Source: Balneolaceae bacterium
GTDB lineage: Bacteria > Bacteroidota > Rhodothermia > Balneolales > Balneolaceae
Assembly (NCBI GenBank): GCA_021767245.1
Contig: JAASTO010000055.1
Coordinates: 1 to 14,443, forward strand
Reading direction: 5' to 3'
Length of the DNA stretch: 14,443 nucleotides
Under the pieces are notes generated by a model. The model was not told the DNA's origin and did not search any database. It saw only the letters and a program-made list of their open reading frames with translations. Positions within the stretch are counted from its first letter, which is position 1. Each line of letters begins with the position of its first letter. The position numbers were made by a program, and so were the translations under genes. Shown piece by piece: positions 1 to 8,489 of the stretch.

Positions 1-1527
1 GCTATTCCTGTAAAACAGATCTCTTCTGAAGCCGGTTATCATATGCATTGGTCAGCCGAAAGCGATAAGATCCATTGGACACTGGGAAGTGAATACTTCA
101 CAGTTGATCTGAAGAATACTTTTGATTTTGTGGATGGAGCGCCGGATGAATTACCTGAGCCACCAACAGAAGGGATCACCCTGGATCTTGAACTGGACAC
201 CTATGTACCTGAAGGACAGATCGCGTTTACTAACGCACGCATTATTACCATGAATGGGGATGAAGTCATTGAGAATGGAACCATCGTAGTTGATGACAAC
301 AAGATCTCTGCTATTGGAGCGGATGTTACCGTACCGACCGGAGCCAAAGTGATCGATGCTACCGGCAAAACGATCATGCCGGGTATGGTGGATGTGCATG
401 CCCACGTTGGTAACTTCAGGTTAGGGATCAGCCCTCAGCAGCAATGGGAATATTATGCAAATCTGGCATATGGTGTCACTACGGTTCATGACCCATCCTC
501 AAATTCTGAGATGATCTTCTCAAATTCTGAGGCGATCAAAGCGGGTAACATGGTTGGACCTCGCGTGTATTCAACGGGCGTGATTCTGTATGGTGCCGAT
601 GGATCGATCAAAACGGAGATCAATAGTTACGAGGACGCTCTATTTGCCCTGGAACGTACTAAAGCATGGGGAGCTTTTTCCGTAAAAAGCTATAACCAAC
701 CCCGACGTGAACAACGGCAACAGATCATAAAAGCAGCTAACGAGCTGGAGATGATGGTGATGCCTGAGGGCGGTTCCACCTTTACTCATAACATGAGCAT
801 GATCCTTGATGGACACACCGGTATTGAGCACAATATACCTGTTGCTCCACTTTATAAGGACGTGGTCAACCTGTGGGCTGCCAGTGAAACCGGATATACG
901 CCGACTCATGTGGTCAACTATGGAAGTATGAGCGGAGAGTATTACTGGTATCAAAAATCTAATGTATGGGAAAATGAACGACTGCTGACCTTCACTCCTC
1001 GAAGTGTGATCGATCCCCGGTCCCGCCACAGAACCATGATCCCGGATGAGGAATATGAAAACGGGCACATCCTAACGGCAGAATCTGACAAGAAACTTGC
1101 CGATGCCGGTGTGAAAGTTAACCTGGGGGCACATGGGCAGCTTCAGGGACTTGGTGCCCACTGGGAGCTCTGGATGTTTGAGCAAGGTGGTATGAGTAAT
1201 CATGATGCTTTAAAAGTGGCTACCATTAATGGGGCTCACTATTTGGGTATGGATCACGAGATCGGTTCACTTGAAGTTGGGAAACTTGCAGATCTTATCG
1301 TTCTTGAAAAAAATCCTCTTGAGAATATCCGAAACACCGATTCAGTTACACACACCATGGTAAATGGCCGTCTTTTTGATGCCGCCACCATGAATGAAGT
1401 GGGTAATCAGGAACAAGAACGACTCCCTTTCTGGTGGGAACGTGACGGTTACGATGAACGCTTTGACTGGCATGCTATCACCATAGCGCCGGCCGGTTTA
1501 CAATGTACCTGTTTTGGGACTCACTAA
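1..1527 (+). CDS. Amidohydrolase with N-terminal beta-propeller (TolB-like) fusion, 5'-truncated by window edge
   Basis: The frame is open from base 1, so this is the last 508 residues of a longer protein. The first ATG, at 43, is internal. Residues 1 to about 65 look like the last blade of a PD40/TolB-type propeller. A composite amidohydrolase domain follows: a beta-sandwich around ITNARIITMNGDEVIENGTI-like text (about 75-110), then the metal-binding HxH (H133-A-H135, bases 397-405) and a TIM-barrel. Further candidate metal ligands are the Lys in SVKSYNQ, the His in GIEHN and the His pair in the GAHGQLQGLGAH stretch. The usual strand-8 Asp of imidazolonepropionase-like enzymes is not obvious, and GAHG stands there instead. 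The tail has a CxC near the stop. Propeller-amidohydrolase fusions are usually about 1,000-1,100 residues and exported, but no signal peptide is visible here. The substrate is unknown. The family call is firm; the exact reaction is not. Confidence 0.9.
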   Translation, partial: AIPVKQISSEAGYHMHWSAESDKIHWTLGSEYFTVDLKNTFDFVDGAPDELPEPPTEGITLDLELDTYVPEGQIAFTNARIITMNGDEVIENGTIVVDDNKISAIGADVTVPTGAKVIDATGKTIMPGMVDVHAHVGNFRLGISPQQQWEYYANLAYGVTTVHDPSSNSEMIFSNSEAIKAGNMVGPRVYSTGVILYGADGSIKTEINSYEDALFALERTKAWGAFSVKSYNQPRREQRQQIIKAANELEMMVMPEGGSTFTHNMSMILDGHTGIEHNIPVAPLYKDVVNLWAASETGYTPTHVVNYGSMSGEYYWYQKSNVWENERLLTFTPRSVIDPRSRHRTMIPDEEYENGHILTAESDKKLADAGVKVNLGAHGQLQGLGAHWELWMFEQGGMSNHDALKVATINGAHYLGMDHEIGSLEVGKLADLIVLEKNPLENIRNTDSVTHTMVNGRLFDAATMNEVGNQEQERLPFWWERDGYDERFDWHAITIAPAGLQCTCFGTH

Positions 1528-1551
1528 CATTTACACCACATAACTGTGTTC

Positions 1552-1590
1552 AAAAAGGCTTCAAACTAAAATTGAAGCCTTTTTCTTTTT
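1552..1590 (+). terminator. Intrinsic terminator of the amidohydrolase gene
   Basis: A perfect 13-bp inverted repeat (1552-1564 pairs with 1572-1584) encloses a 7-base loop. The right arm runs into a T-rich tract (to 1590). It lies 24 bases after the amidohydrolase stop codon and separates that gene from the exporter genes. Because the stem starts with an A run, it could also work on the minus strand, but no minus-strand gene ends here. Confidence 0.9.
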
Positions 1591-1631
1591 AAACGGTTCG
1601 GTAAATACCTGAGTTTTAGTACATTTTCGGA

Positions 1632-1639
1632 TAAATTTG
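1632..1639 (+). promoter_or_regulatory. Candidate -7 promoter box (TAnnTTTG type) for the exporter genes
   Basis: TAAATTTG matches the Bacteroidota sigma-A -7 consensus TAnnTTTG exactly. It lies after the terminator and 109 bases before the chosen adaptor start. A clear -33 TTG/TTTG element at the usual spacing is not visible, so this is a candidate only. The box overlaps the short palindrome TTTGTAACAAA, which recurs upstream of the permease gene. Confidence 0.45.
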
Positions 1640-1748
1640 TAACAAAACCGGTTACCAACCCTCTTTGTTCTTAGTTGGCGTAATCGGGTTGTTTAAATAT
1701 CGGCTTTTAAATAGAATAACAGCTGGCTTATCACTTTTATTTATGGGA

Positions 1749-2999
1749 ATGGATCGACATATAGAAAAAAAGACGTGGACACCAAAACGAATCGTTTCTG
1801 TAGTTAGCGCATTGGTATTTGCTGCTATTGCCATTTATATGATATGGTTCATGGATACCCGTTCTACCGTCAATGTGGATCTTAACAAGATCACTATCTC
1901 AGAAGTTGAGGAAAGTAGTTTTCAGGAATACCTTCAGGTCAACGGAACGGTTCAACCCATACAAACCTCTTACCTTGATGCCATTGAAGGTGGAGTTGTA
2001 CAGGAGGTGATGTTGGAGTCCGGAGCTATGGTGGAAGCCGGTGATACGATCCTGACACTTACCAACTCAGGGCTTCAGCTACAGGTGATGCAACAAACAT
2101 CAGGGTTGTATGATCAGATCAACAATGTTAGAAATTCACGGCTCAACCTGGAACAAAATACTCTTAGCTTGAAGGAGCAGCTTGCTAACGCTAAGGCACA
2201 AATGGAAATCCTTAAAGCAAAGTATGAGCGGGAGAAACAATTATTTGATAAAGAACTGATATCAGAAGAAGCCTTTCACACCACCAAAGAAAATTATCAG
2301 TTCCAGAAGCGGAGGTATGAGCTCACTTATGAGTCATTTCGAAAAGATTCAATTCAGTCTGTCAATCAATTAGAGCAGCTTGATGACTCTGAAACACGCA
2401 TGTATCAAAATCTTGAAGCCGTTCAGAAAATTCTGGATAACCTCACGGTAACTGCTCCGATCACCGGACAACTTAGCACTATTGAGTTAAATCAGGGGCA
2501 ATCCATTTCTTCGGGCGAGCGCCTGGGACAGATCGATATTCTGGATGGATATAAGGTCAGGCTCGCCATTGATGAGTATTATTTACCGTCTGTTTCTACC
2601 GGACTAAAAGGATCGTTTACCTATAACGAACAAACCCATAAACTGGTCATCACCAAGATCTATCCTGTAATTGATAACGGGCAGTTCGAAGTGGATATGG
2701 AATTTACGGATCAGCCTCCGGGTAATCTCCGGCGTGGACAATCTGTGCGGATCAGGCTTGAACTTGGTGCGTCTTTTCAGGCCGTTCAATTACCGAGAGG
2801 CGGGTTCTATCAAACAACAGGTGGTAACTGGATATTTGTTGTCAATGAATCGGAAAACAGAGCTTACAAAAGAGATATCAGGCTTGGGCGGCAAAATCCT
2901 GATTATTTTGAGGTACAATCAGGTCTAGAACCGGGTGAAAAAGTAATCACCTCCGGTTACGATTCCTTTGGAAATAATGAAGTTCTGATCCTGGAATAG
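1749..2999 (+). CDS. Periplasmic adaptor (membrane fusion protein, HlyD/MacA-like) of an ABC exporter
   Basis: A 416-residue adaptor with this order: short basic N-terminus (MDRHIEKKTWTPKRI), one membrane helix (about 17-37), the first half of a barrel-sandwich/lipoyl-like domain (about 76-100, GGVVQEVMLESGAMVEAGDTI), a long charged coiled-coil hairpin (about 112-230), the second lipoyl half (about 231-265, VTAPITGQLSTIELNQGQSI), then beta-barrel and membrane-proximal domains. MFPs of this kind link an inner-membrane FtsX/MacB permease to an outer-membrane TolC-like channel. The frame extends upstream to a TTG at 1665, but I chose ATG 1749 because the protein then starts with the family-typical MDR..KK.WTPKRI. 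ATG 1743, two codons earlier, is equally possible. No good Shine-Dalgarno is visible, as is common in Bacteroidota. The ATPase gene follows after 57 bases on the same strand, so the two are probably cotranscribed. The substrate is not predictable. Confidence 0.9.
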   Translation: MDRHIEKKTWTPKRIVSVVSALVFAAIAIYMIWFMDTRSTVNVDLNKITISEVEESSFQEYLQVNGTVQPIQTSYLDAIEGGVVQEVMLESGAMVEAGDTILTLTNSGLQLQVMQQTSGLYDQINNVRNSRLNLEQNTLSLKEQLANAKAQMEILKAKYEREKQLFDKELISEEAFHTTKENYQFQKRRYELTYESFRKDSIQSVNQLEQLDDSETRMYQNLEAVQKILDNLTVTAPITGQLSTIELNQGQSISSGERLGQIDILDGYKVRLAIDEYYLPSVSTGLKGSFTYNEQTHKLVITKIYPVIDNGQFEVDMEFTDQPPGNLRRGQSVRIRLELGASFQAVQLPRGGFYQTTGGNWIFVVNESENRAYKRDIRLGRQNPDYFEVQSGLEPGEKVITSGYDSFGNNEVLILE

Positions 3000-3056
3000 A
3001 GAATCTGTCCCACTCATTTAATTATTATTGGTAATTACAATCAAACACATAGCATT

Positions 3057-3746
3057 ATGATCGAAACAAGGGTTCTCAATAAAATTTATAGAACAGAAGA
3101 GGTTGAAACCACCGCTTTGAATGGGGTAAATATTACGATCAACGACGGGGAATTTGTAGCAGTGATGGGTCCATCGGGTTGTGGTAAATCCACCCTCTTA
3201 AATATCATAGGTCTGTTAGACGGCCCGACATCCGGTGAGTATTATTTCATGGGGAACGAAATTTCAGGATATACCGAAAAACAGCGGGCTCAACTGAGAA
3301 AAGGCAATATTGGGTTTATATTTCAGAGCTTTAATCTCATTGATGAACTGTCTGTTTTTGAGAATGTTGAGCTTCCCCTCCTTTATCTTGGTTTAGATAC
3401 GGCTGCACGAACTTCAAAAGTTGAACAAGCACTGGATCGTATGGGTATGATGCACCGGCGAAACCATTTCCCTCAGCAATTATCAGGTGGACAACAACAA
3501 AGAGTGGCCATTGCCCGAGCTGTAGTTGCTGATGCAAAACTGATCCTTGCCGATGAGCCAACAGGAAATCTGGATTCAGACCATGGTGATGAAGTTATGA
3601 AGCTGCTTACCGAATTAAATGAATCCGGAACTACGATCGTCATGGTTACCCACTCCCCTCATGATGCCAAATACGCCGGTCGATTGATCAATTTATTTGA
3701 TGGAAAAGTGGTAACTGAGGGACAGGAAGAAGCCTTTCATGTATAG
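3057..3746 (+). CDS. ABC transporter ATP-binding protein, MacB/LolD type
   Basis: A complete 229-residue nucleotide-binding subunit with all core motifs: Walker A GPSGCGKST (G38-T46), a Q-loop in IFQSFNL, signature LSGGQQQRVAIARA (from L142), Walker B LILADEP (L162-P168) and the switch His in VTHS (H199). Length and motifs fit the MacB/LolD/FtsE group, whose members drive FtsX-fold permeases that move substrates by mechanotransmission. There is no attached permease domain. It follows the adaptor gene after 57 bases and is probably in the same operon. The next gene downstream is a peptidase and not the expected permease. The only FtsX-type permease in the window starts at 9628, so that protein is the natural candidate partner (inference). 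Confidence 0.95.
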   Translation: MIETRVLNKIYRTEEVETTALNGVNITINDGEFVAVMGPSGCGKSTLLNIIGLLDGPTSGEYYFMGNEISGYTEKQRAQLRKGNIGFIFQSFNLIDELSVFENVELPLLYLGLDTAARTSKVEQALDRMGMMHRRNHFPQQLSGGQQQRVAIARAVVADAKLILADEPTGNLDSDHGDEVMKLLTELNESGTTIVMVTHSPHDAKYAGRLINLFDGKVVTEGQEEAFHV

Positions 3747-3899
3747 GAAGTAACATTTATACGTTTAATATTCACTTCCTCGTTTAATCAGTCCTTCATT
3801 AAGTCAGATAATGAGCTTTCATTTCTGTAAAAAAAAGCAAACCTGCCACTGACAAGTTTTAACAAGCATTCACTTGATTAAGTGCACCATTTGGGGTTA

Positions 3900-3911
3900 A
3901 ATGATATCATT
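3900..3911. promoter_or_regulatory. 12-bp perfect palindrome upstream of the S9 peptidase gene
   Basis: AATGATATCATT is perfectly self-complementary and ends 30 bases before the peptidase ATG, a place where an operator or promoter-overlapping site could act. AT-rich palindromes of this size can arise by chance and no partner regulator is encoded nearby, so the assignment is weak. Confidence 0.25.
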
Positions 3912-3941
3912 AAATAAATTATTGCACGAAACCCTCATCTT

Positions 3942-6692
3942 ATGAAAAAAGCCGCCTCAAATCTTTTCTTTTTTATCCTGATTATTTTTGTCAATAGCTC
4001 AGTATTGGCACAAGATAAAGTATTGACTATTGATGACTATGACCGTTGGTCTCGAATTGTTGGCACAGAAATTTCTAATAACGGAAACTGGATGGCTTAT
4101 GGTTTACGTCCCAATGGCGGTGATGACACCCTCCATGTCATTTCATTGAGAAACAACTCAGAACATATAATTCCTCTCGCACAAAATGCCAGCTTTTCGA
4201 ATGACAGTAAATGGGCTGCTTATACTGTCATGAACGATGAGGTAACCCGTAAGAAAATGTCAAAGAGCGGCGACAAGATTTATAACAAGGCTGAATTAAT
4301 TAACCTTCAAACCGGAGAAAAATATTCGGTGGAACGGTCGGCAAATTTAGAGTTTTCTGAGGATGGAAATTATTGGGCTGTGCACCGTGAAAAGCCTGAT
4401 ACAGATAAAAGTAGTCATAAAGGTAGTGACCTGATCATCCGAAATCTTAAGGATGGAACTGTCATTAATATTGGTAATGTATCGGAGTTTTCTTTCAATA
4501 AGAAAAGTACCATGCTGGCTTATTTGGTTGATGCCAATGATAAAGAAGGTAACGGTGTTTACCTGAAAAACCTGAATACCAATGTTGTTACAACCTTAGA
4601 TTCTGATACTGTTTCTTACACAAATTTAAGTTGGGACGATGAAAATGCTCACCGTACTGAATGGAATTTAAAAGGAACCGGGATTGCCGTTTTAAAAGAA
4701 ATTAAGATCGACAGCCTCACACATCCAAAAACCAAATTATTAGTTTACCAGGATCTAGATTCAAAGGTAACTCCATCACTATTAGATCCCGACTCCCAGC
4801 CTGATTTTCCGAAAAACATAGTAATTAGTGCAAACAGAGATCTTTCATGGAGTAACAACGGGAAATTAATATTTCTGGGTATTCGTGAGCAAGAGCCTAA
4901 AGTAGAAATGGATAAGGACACTGTTGCAAATGTGGATGTTTTTCATTGGAAGGACGACCGCATTCAAACCGTACAAGAGCGTCAGGCCTCTAGAGATAAA
5001 CAATTCACGTACGTAGTTTCCTTTAACACTGGTAACTCGACGTTTAATCGTTTGACAGATGAAAATATGAGAGATCTAAATTTATCTGATCATGATCAGT
5101 ACATGATAGGTCGTGATGAAAAACCATACATGGATGATATAAACTGGGGTGTATCTCCTGCAGATCTATATAGAGTTAACCTCCAAAATGGAGAGCGCAC
5201 TCTATTTGCGGAAAATATCAAACGCACGAATGGTTATTCACCTGACGGGCGGTATTACCTTTATCAGAACATAACAGACCGGGACACCGTGTTATTTGTA
5301 TACGATGTGGAACGTAACACAAATATCAATATATCAAAATCAGCACCTATACAGTTTACTGATGCCGAACATATCTATCCTCACGAAAGCCCCACATATG
5401 GTATAGCCGGATGGACCAAAGATGGTAAGCATATAATCATGAATCACAAATATGACCTTTGGATGTTAGCACTTGATGGATCAAACGCTATAAATATCAC
5501 TAAAGGGATCGGCGAAAAGGAACAAATAATTTTCAGGTACGAAACACTTGATAATGATGAAGAGTACATCGATACCTCCAACAAGCTAATTCTATCTGCC
5601 TTTGGAGAATTGACCAAAAAGGATGGCTTTTATGAACTTCAAATAGGAGAATCACCAACTTCACTCATTTACGAAGATGCAAGTTTTGGTAACTTAGCCA
5701 AAGCCCGCGATGCAAACCGGGTTATTCTTACACGGCAGACTTTTGTGGATTTTCCAGATTATTATCAAACTAAAACAGACTTTAAAGGTCTAAAAAAGAT
5801 CACTGATGCCAATCCCCAACATAGTGAATATGCCTGGGGCAAACGGGTCCTTGTTGACTACGAAAACAGTCGTGGTGTTAAACTGCAGGGTACACTTACG
5901 TTACCGGCCAATTATGAGTCCGGCAAAAAATACCCTATGATCGTGTACTTTTACGAAAAAATGTCAGACCGCCATCACCAGTATTCAATGCCTGTTTATG
6001 ATGACCGTCCACATATGTCAACTTATGCTAGCAATGGGTATTTGGTGTTTATGCCTGATGTTGATTTTGAATTTGGTAAACCCGGAACAAGTTCATTGGA
6101 TTGTATCACATCTGCCACTCAAAAAGTAATCGACCTTGGGTATGCAGATCCGGATCAAATTGGTTTACAGGGGCATAGCTGGGGTGGCTATCAATCTTCT
6201 TTTATTCTTACGCAAACTGATATGTTTGCAACTGTTGTGACAGGTGCTCCTCCTACCAATCTTACCAGTTTCTATAACAATATCTATGGTAATACCGGCA
6301 CCAATCATCATGGTATCATGGAAATAGGTCAGGTGCGAATGGGACGAAATGTAACACCATGGTCAAACCTCGAAGATTACCAGCGAGAAAACCCCATGTT
6401 TCACGCCCCTGACATTGAAACACCATTCATGATCTTACATGGAACTAATGATGGAGCCGTAGACTGGATGCAGGGCCTGGAGTTTTACAACGCTGCACGC
6501 AGACTAGATAAAGAGGTAGTATTGCTTTCTTACCCCGGCGAAGGTCACCATTTAGGTCGTGAGGCCAATCAAATAGATTTTCAGATTAGAATGAAGCAAT
6601 GGTTTGACCATTATGTTAAACAAGCACCACCAGCTGACTGGATCACTGATGGTATCCCATTTATAGAGAAACAATTTAATAAGGCAGAATAG
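3942..6692 (+). CDS. Exported S9 (prolyl oligopeptidase) family serine peptidase
   Basis: A 916-residue protein. Residues 1 to about 24 form a signal peptide (MKK, hydrophobic FFFILIIFV core, SSVLAQ end). A long beta-propeller-like region follows, with repeated WxxDGK/SPDG-style segments (for example FSNDSKWAAYT, YSPDGRYYLY, GWTKDGKHIIM), to about residue 640. The alpha/beta-hydrolase catalytic domain is C-terminal. The catalytic triad can be read directly: Ser746 in GHSWGG (bases 6177-6179), Asp837 in HGTNDGAVDW and His869 in YPGEGHH. S9 enzymes cut short peptides, often after Pro or Ala, and the propeller limits access to small substrates. The size suits the larger bacterial S9 proteins. 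Location is probably periplasmic or secreted. It lies 195 bases after the ABC ATPase gene and converges with the amidase gene. The exact cleavage preference cannot be read from sequence. Confidence 0.93.
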   Translation: MKKAASNLFFFILIIFVNSSVLAQDKVLTIDDYDRWSRIVGTEISNNGNWMAYGLRPNGGDDTLHVISLRNNSEHIIPLAQNASFSNDSKWAAYTVMNDEVTRKKMSKSGDKIYNKAELINLQTGEKYSVERSANLEFSEDGNYWAVHREKPDTDKSSHKGSDLIIRNLKDGTVINIGNVSEFSFNKKSTMLAYLVDANDKEGNGVYLKNLNTNVVTTLDSDTVSYTNLSWDDENAHRTEWNLKGTGIAVLKEIKIDSLTHPKTKLLVYQDLDSKVTPSLLDPDSQPDFPKNIVISANRDLSWSNNGKLIFLGIREQEPKVEMDKDTVANVDVFHWKDDRIQTVQERQASRDKQFTYVVSFNTGNSTFNRLTDENMRDLNLSDHDQYMIGRDEKPYMDDINWGVSPADLYRVNLQNGERTLFAENIKRTNGYSPDGRYYLYQNITDRDTVLFVYDVERNTNINISKSAPIQFTDAEHIYPHESPTYGIAGWTKDGKHIIMNHKYDLWMLALDGSNAINITKGIGEKEQIIFRYETLDNDEEYIDTSNKLILSAFGELTKKDGFYELQIGESPTSLIYEDASFGNLAKARDANRVILTRQTFVDFPDYYQTKTDFKGLKKITDANPQHSEYAWGKRVLVDYENSRGVKLQGTLTLPANYESGKKYPMIVYFYEKMSDRHHQYSMPVYDDRPHMSTYASNGYLVFMPDVDFEFGKPGTSSLDCITSATQKVIDLGYADPDQIGLQGHSWGGYQSSFILTQTDMFATVVTGAPPTNLTSFYNNIYGNTGTNHHGIMEIGQVRMGRNVTPWSNLEDYQRENPMFHAPDIETPFMILHGTNDGAVDWMQGLEFYNAARRLDKEVVLLSYPGEGHHLGREANQIDFQIRMKQWFDHYVKQAPPADWITDGIPFIEKQFNKAE

Positions 6693-6749
6693 CTCAGTTC
6701 AATCAAATTAAATTAACAGATTCAATATTCCGCCATGTATCATATCATA

Positions 6750-8312
6750 TCAGGGTGTTATGATCGGAGGCATTCTATGTTTAGTTTTTTGTTCGTAAAC
6801 CTGAACAATTGAAAATAACCTGTGATCTTCGAACATTTTACCTAAAAACTGTAATCCTGCAGGTAAGTTTTCAGGGAGATATCCCATTGGAACTGTAACA
6901 GCAGGCTGACCGGTGTGTGGTGCAATTATGTGATTATTATCACCCGTAATAGCCTGAACGGTACCTGCCTTGATGGGACGTCTGTTCCAAGACGGATAAA
7001 TGATCGCATTTACTCTGTTCACACTCATTGCCGTTTCAATTGCATGCCTGAACTGCATTCGTTTTGTATCAGTGAAAACATCTGTACAGACGGTCTCACC
7101 CTTCAAATTTCTATTCCTTTGGTAATTGATGAGATCACCCTCTATGTATTGTGAATACTTGCCTGATTCTATGATCTCATTTAAGTTTTTTATTGGAACA
7201 TCATCTTTCAAACCCGAAAGAAATTGGTTAAGATCATCCTGAAATGTTGGGCACCATTGATTGTGCCTCAAAGAATCAAAACCTGCTACTACGAACGGGT
7301 CTACTATCTCAGCTCCTAATTTTTGTAAGTCTGAAATAGCTTTTTCAAACAAATTATTCACTTCAGGGCTTGCATAAACACTTAACTTTCTGAATACACC
7401 AATTCTGACACCTTTCAGGTCTTTTTTATTCATGCGTTCCACATAGCTATCTGGCACCATGTTTATACCATACTCTGTTAACTGATCTTCCTTATCAAAA
7501 CCGTTAATGATCTCTAAAACACGTGCTGCATCTTCCATTGATCGTGTCATAGGTCCGGGCATGTCATTCCTCATACTTAAAGGTACAATTCCACTCCGGC
7601 TTGTGAGCCCCATTGATGGTCTTACTCCAACTAGCGCATTATGCGAAGCCGGGCCTCGTATTGAAGTTCCCGTGTCAGTCCCCAAACCAATGATACCAAA
7701 ATTTGATGCAATTGCCGCTGCTGTCCCTCCACTGGAACCCGCCGTAGTGTAACTTAAATTATATGGATTTAATGTCTCACCGGCTGTTGAACTAATGGAA
7801 ACATTAGCATTGATCCCCCACTCCGCCATATTGGATTTTGCCAGTATTATTGCTCCTGCTTCCTTCAGTTTTTTTATGATCGTGGCATCCTCTTTTGGCA
7901 CATACCCTTTCAGGGCTATTGATCCTGCAGTGGTTTCCAAGCCCTTTGCAATGATATTATCCTTGACTATTACAGGTATTCCATGAAGCGGCCTTAATTT
8001 ACTTGTTACTTTAAACTCCTCATCCAAAAACCTGGCCTCCTCCTGTGCCTTTGGGTTAATCACTGTAATTGCATTAATTCCGGTTGCCTTATCAAGTTTT
8101 TCAATCCGGCTTATGTAACAGGAAATGAGTGCTTCGGCTGTCAAACTATTATCTGTAAATGCTGCATGAACACTTCTGATATCCGCATCAAGAAGATCAA
8201 ATGATTCACATGTGTTTAACTCACTATTGATTGCCAAAAGTTTTTGGAGACCCATGACATGGACTGTAGATGTCACAAATAATAAAGCCAGAGTAAACGC
8301 TATTCTTTTCAT
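6750..8312 (-). CDS. Exported amidase-signature (AS) family amidohydrolase, peptide-amidase-like
   Basis: A 520-residue protein read on the minus strand. The frame extends upstream to a TTG at 8336, but ATG 8312 gives a normal signal peptide (MKRIAFTLALLFVTSTVHVMG) and is preferred. The Ser-cisSer-Lys triad of amidase-signature enzymes is visible: Lys117 in GIPVIVKDNI, cis-Ser193 in the AGSSGG loop and nucleophile Ser217 in GTDTGTSIRGPAS. The N-terminal pattern (ISRIEKLDK..INAITVINPKA, then LHGIP) and the NPYNLSYTTAGSSGGTAAA stretch resemble secreted peptide amidases such as Stenotrophomonas Pam, and cytoplasmic GatA less so. An export signal argues against a GatA role. It probably hydrolyses carboxamides or peptide amides in the periplasm (inference). 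It is convergent with the S9 peptidase gene (57 bases between stops, no clear terminator) and divergent from the serine hydrolase gene at 8490. Confidence 0.92.
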   Translation of the reverse strand: MKRIAFTLALLFVTSTVHVMGLQKLLAINSELNTCESFDLLDADIRSVHAAFTDNSLTAEALISCYISRIEKLDKATGINAITVINPKAQEEARFLDEEFKVTSKLRPLHGIPVIVKDNIIAKGLETTAGSIALKGYVPKEDATIIKKLKEAGAIILAKSNMAEWGINANVSISSTAGETLNPYNLSYTTAGSSGGTAAAIASNFGIIGLGTDTGTSIRGPASHNALVGVRPSMGLTSRSGIVPLSMRNDMPGPMTRSMEDAARVLEIINGFDKEDQLTEYGINMVPDSYVERMNKKDLKGVRIGVFRKLSVYASPEVNNLFEKAISDLQKLGAEIVDPFVVAGFDSLRHNQWCPTFQDDLNQFLSGLKDDVPIKNLNEIIESGKYSQYIEGDLINYQRNRNLKGETVCTDVFTDTKRMQFRHAIETAMSVNRVNAIIYPSWNRRPIKAGTVQAITGDNNHIIAPHTGQPAVTVPMGYLPENLPAGLQFLGKMFEDHRLFSIVQVYEQKTKHRMPPIITP

Positions 8313-8440
8313 GTTATTCCGATCAATTACTATCAATTTTAAATCAATATTACTCTATTATTCCGACTTTCATTCATGATTAATTCCAGCTAAATGAATT
8401 TTTACAAAACCAATACTTTATATGGAACCTAGCGCCGATG

Positions 8441-8456
8441 TTAAACAATTGTTTAA
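8441..8456. promoter_or_regulatory. 16-bp perfect palindrome in the amidase/serine hydrolase divergent intergenic region
   Basis: TTAAACAATTGTTTAA is a perfect 16-bp palindrome centred between 8448 and 8449. It lies in the 177-base gap between two divergent starts (8312 on minus, 8490 on plus), with its edge 33 bases before the ATG at 8490. That position would suit an operator acting mainly on the serine hydrolase promoter or on both genes. No convincing TAnnTTTG box was found for either gene. No regulator gene is in the window. Confidence 0.4.
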
Positions 8457-8489
8457 ATTAGATCAAAACACTATTAATAACCTCTTGGC

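Noticed and set aside
640..1068. Antisense reading frame inside the amidohydrolase gene, and similar frames opposite nfeD and slipin
   Set aside because: They lie fully opposite well-supported genes, show no recognisable domains, and have residue compositions typical of shadow frames.
1665..1748. N-terminal extension of the adaptor from TTG 1665
   Set aside because: The extension needs a TTG start with no SD and adds residues not expected in the family. ATG 1749 (or 1743) gives the usual MFP N-terminus.
3745..3780. Inverted repeat AGGAAGT / ACTTCCT just after the ABC ATPase gene as a terminator
   Set aside because: The stem is only 7 bp with a 22-base loop, it overlaps the stop codon, and no T run follows. 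It is too weak to call.
3871..3884. Small hairpin CACTT-gatt-AAGTG before the S9 peptidase gene as a regulatory RNA element
   Set aside because: A 5-bp stem in AT-rich DNA is expected by chance, and no larger conserved fold was apparent.
8313..8336. Eight-residue extension of the amidase from TTG 8336
   Set aside because: It places charged residues before the signal peptide and uses a rare start. ATG 8312 gives a clean signal peptide.
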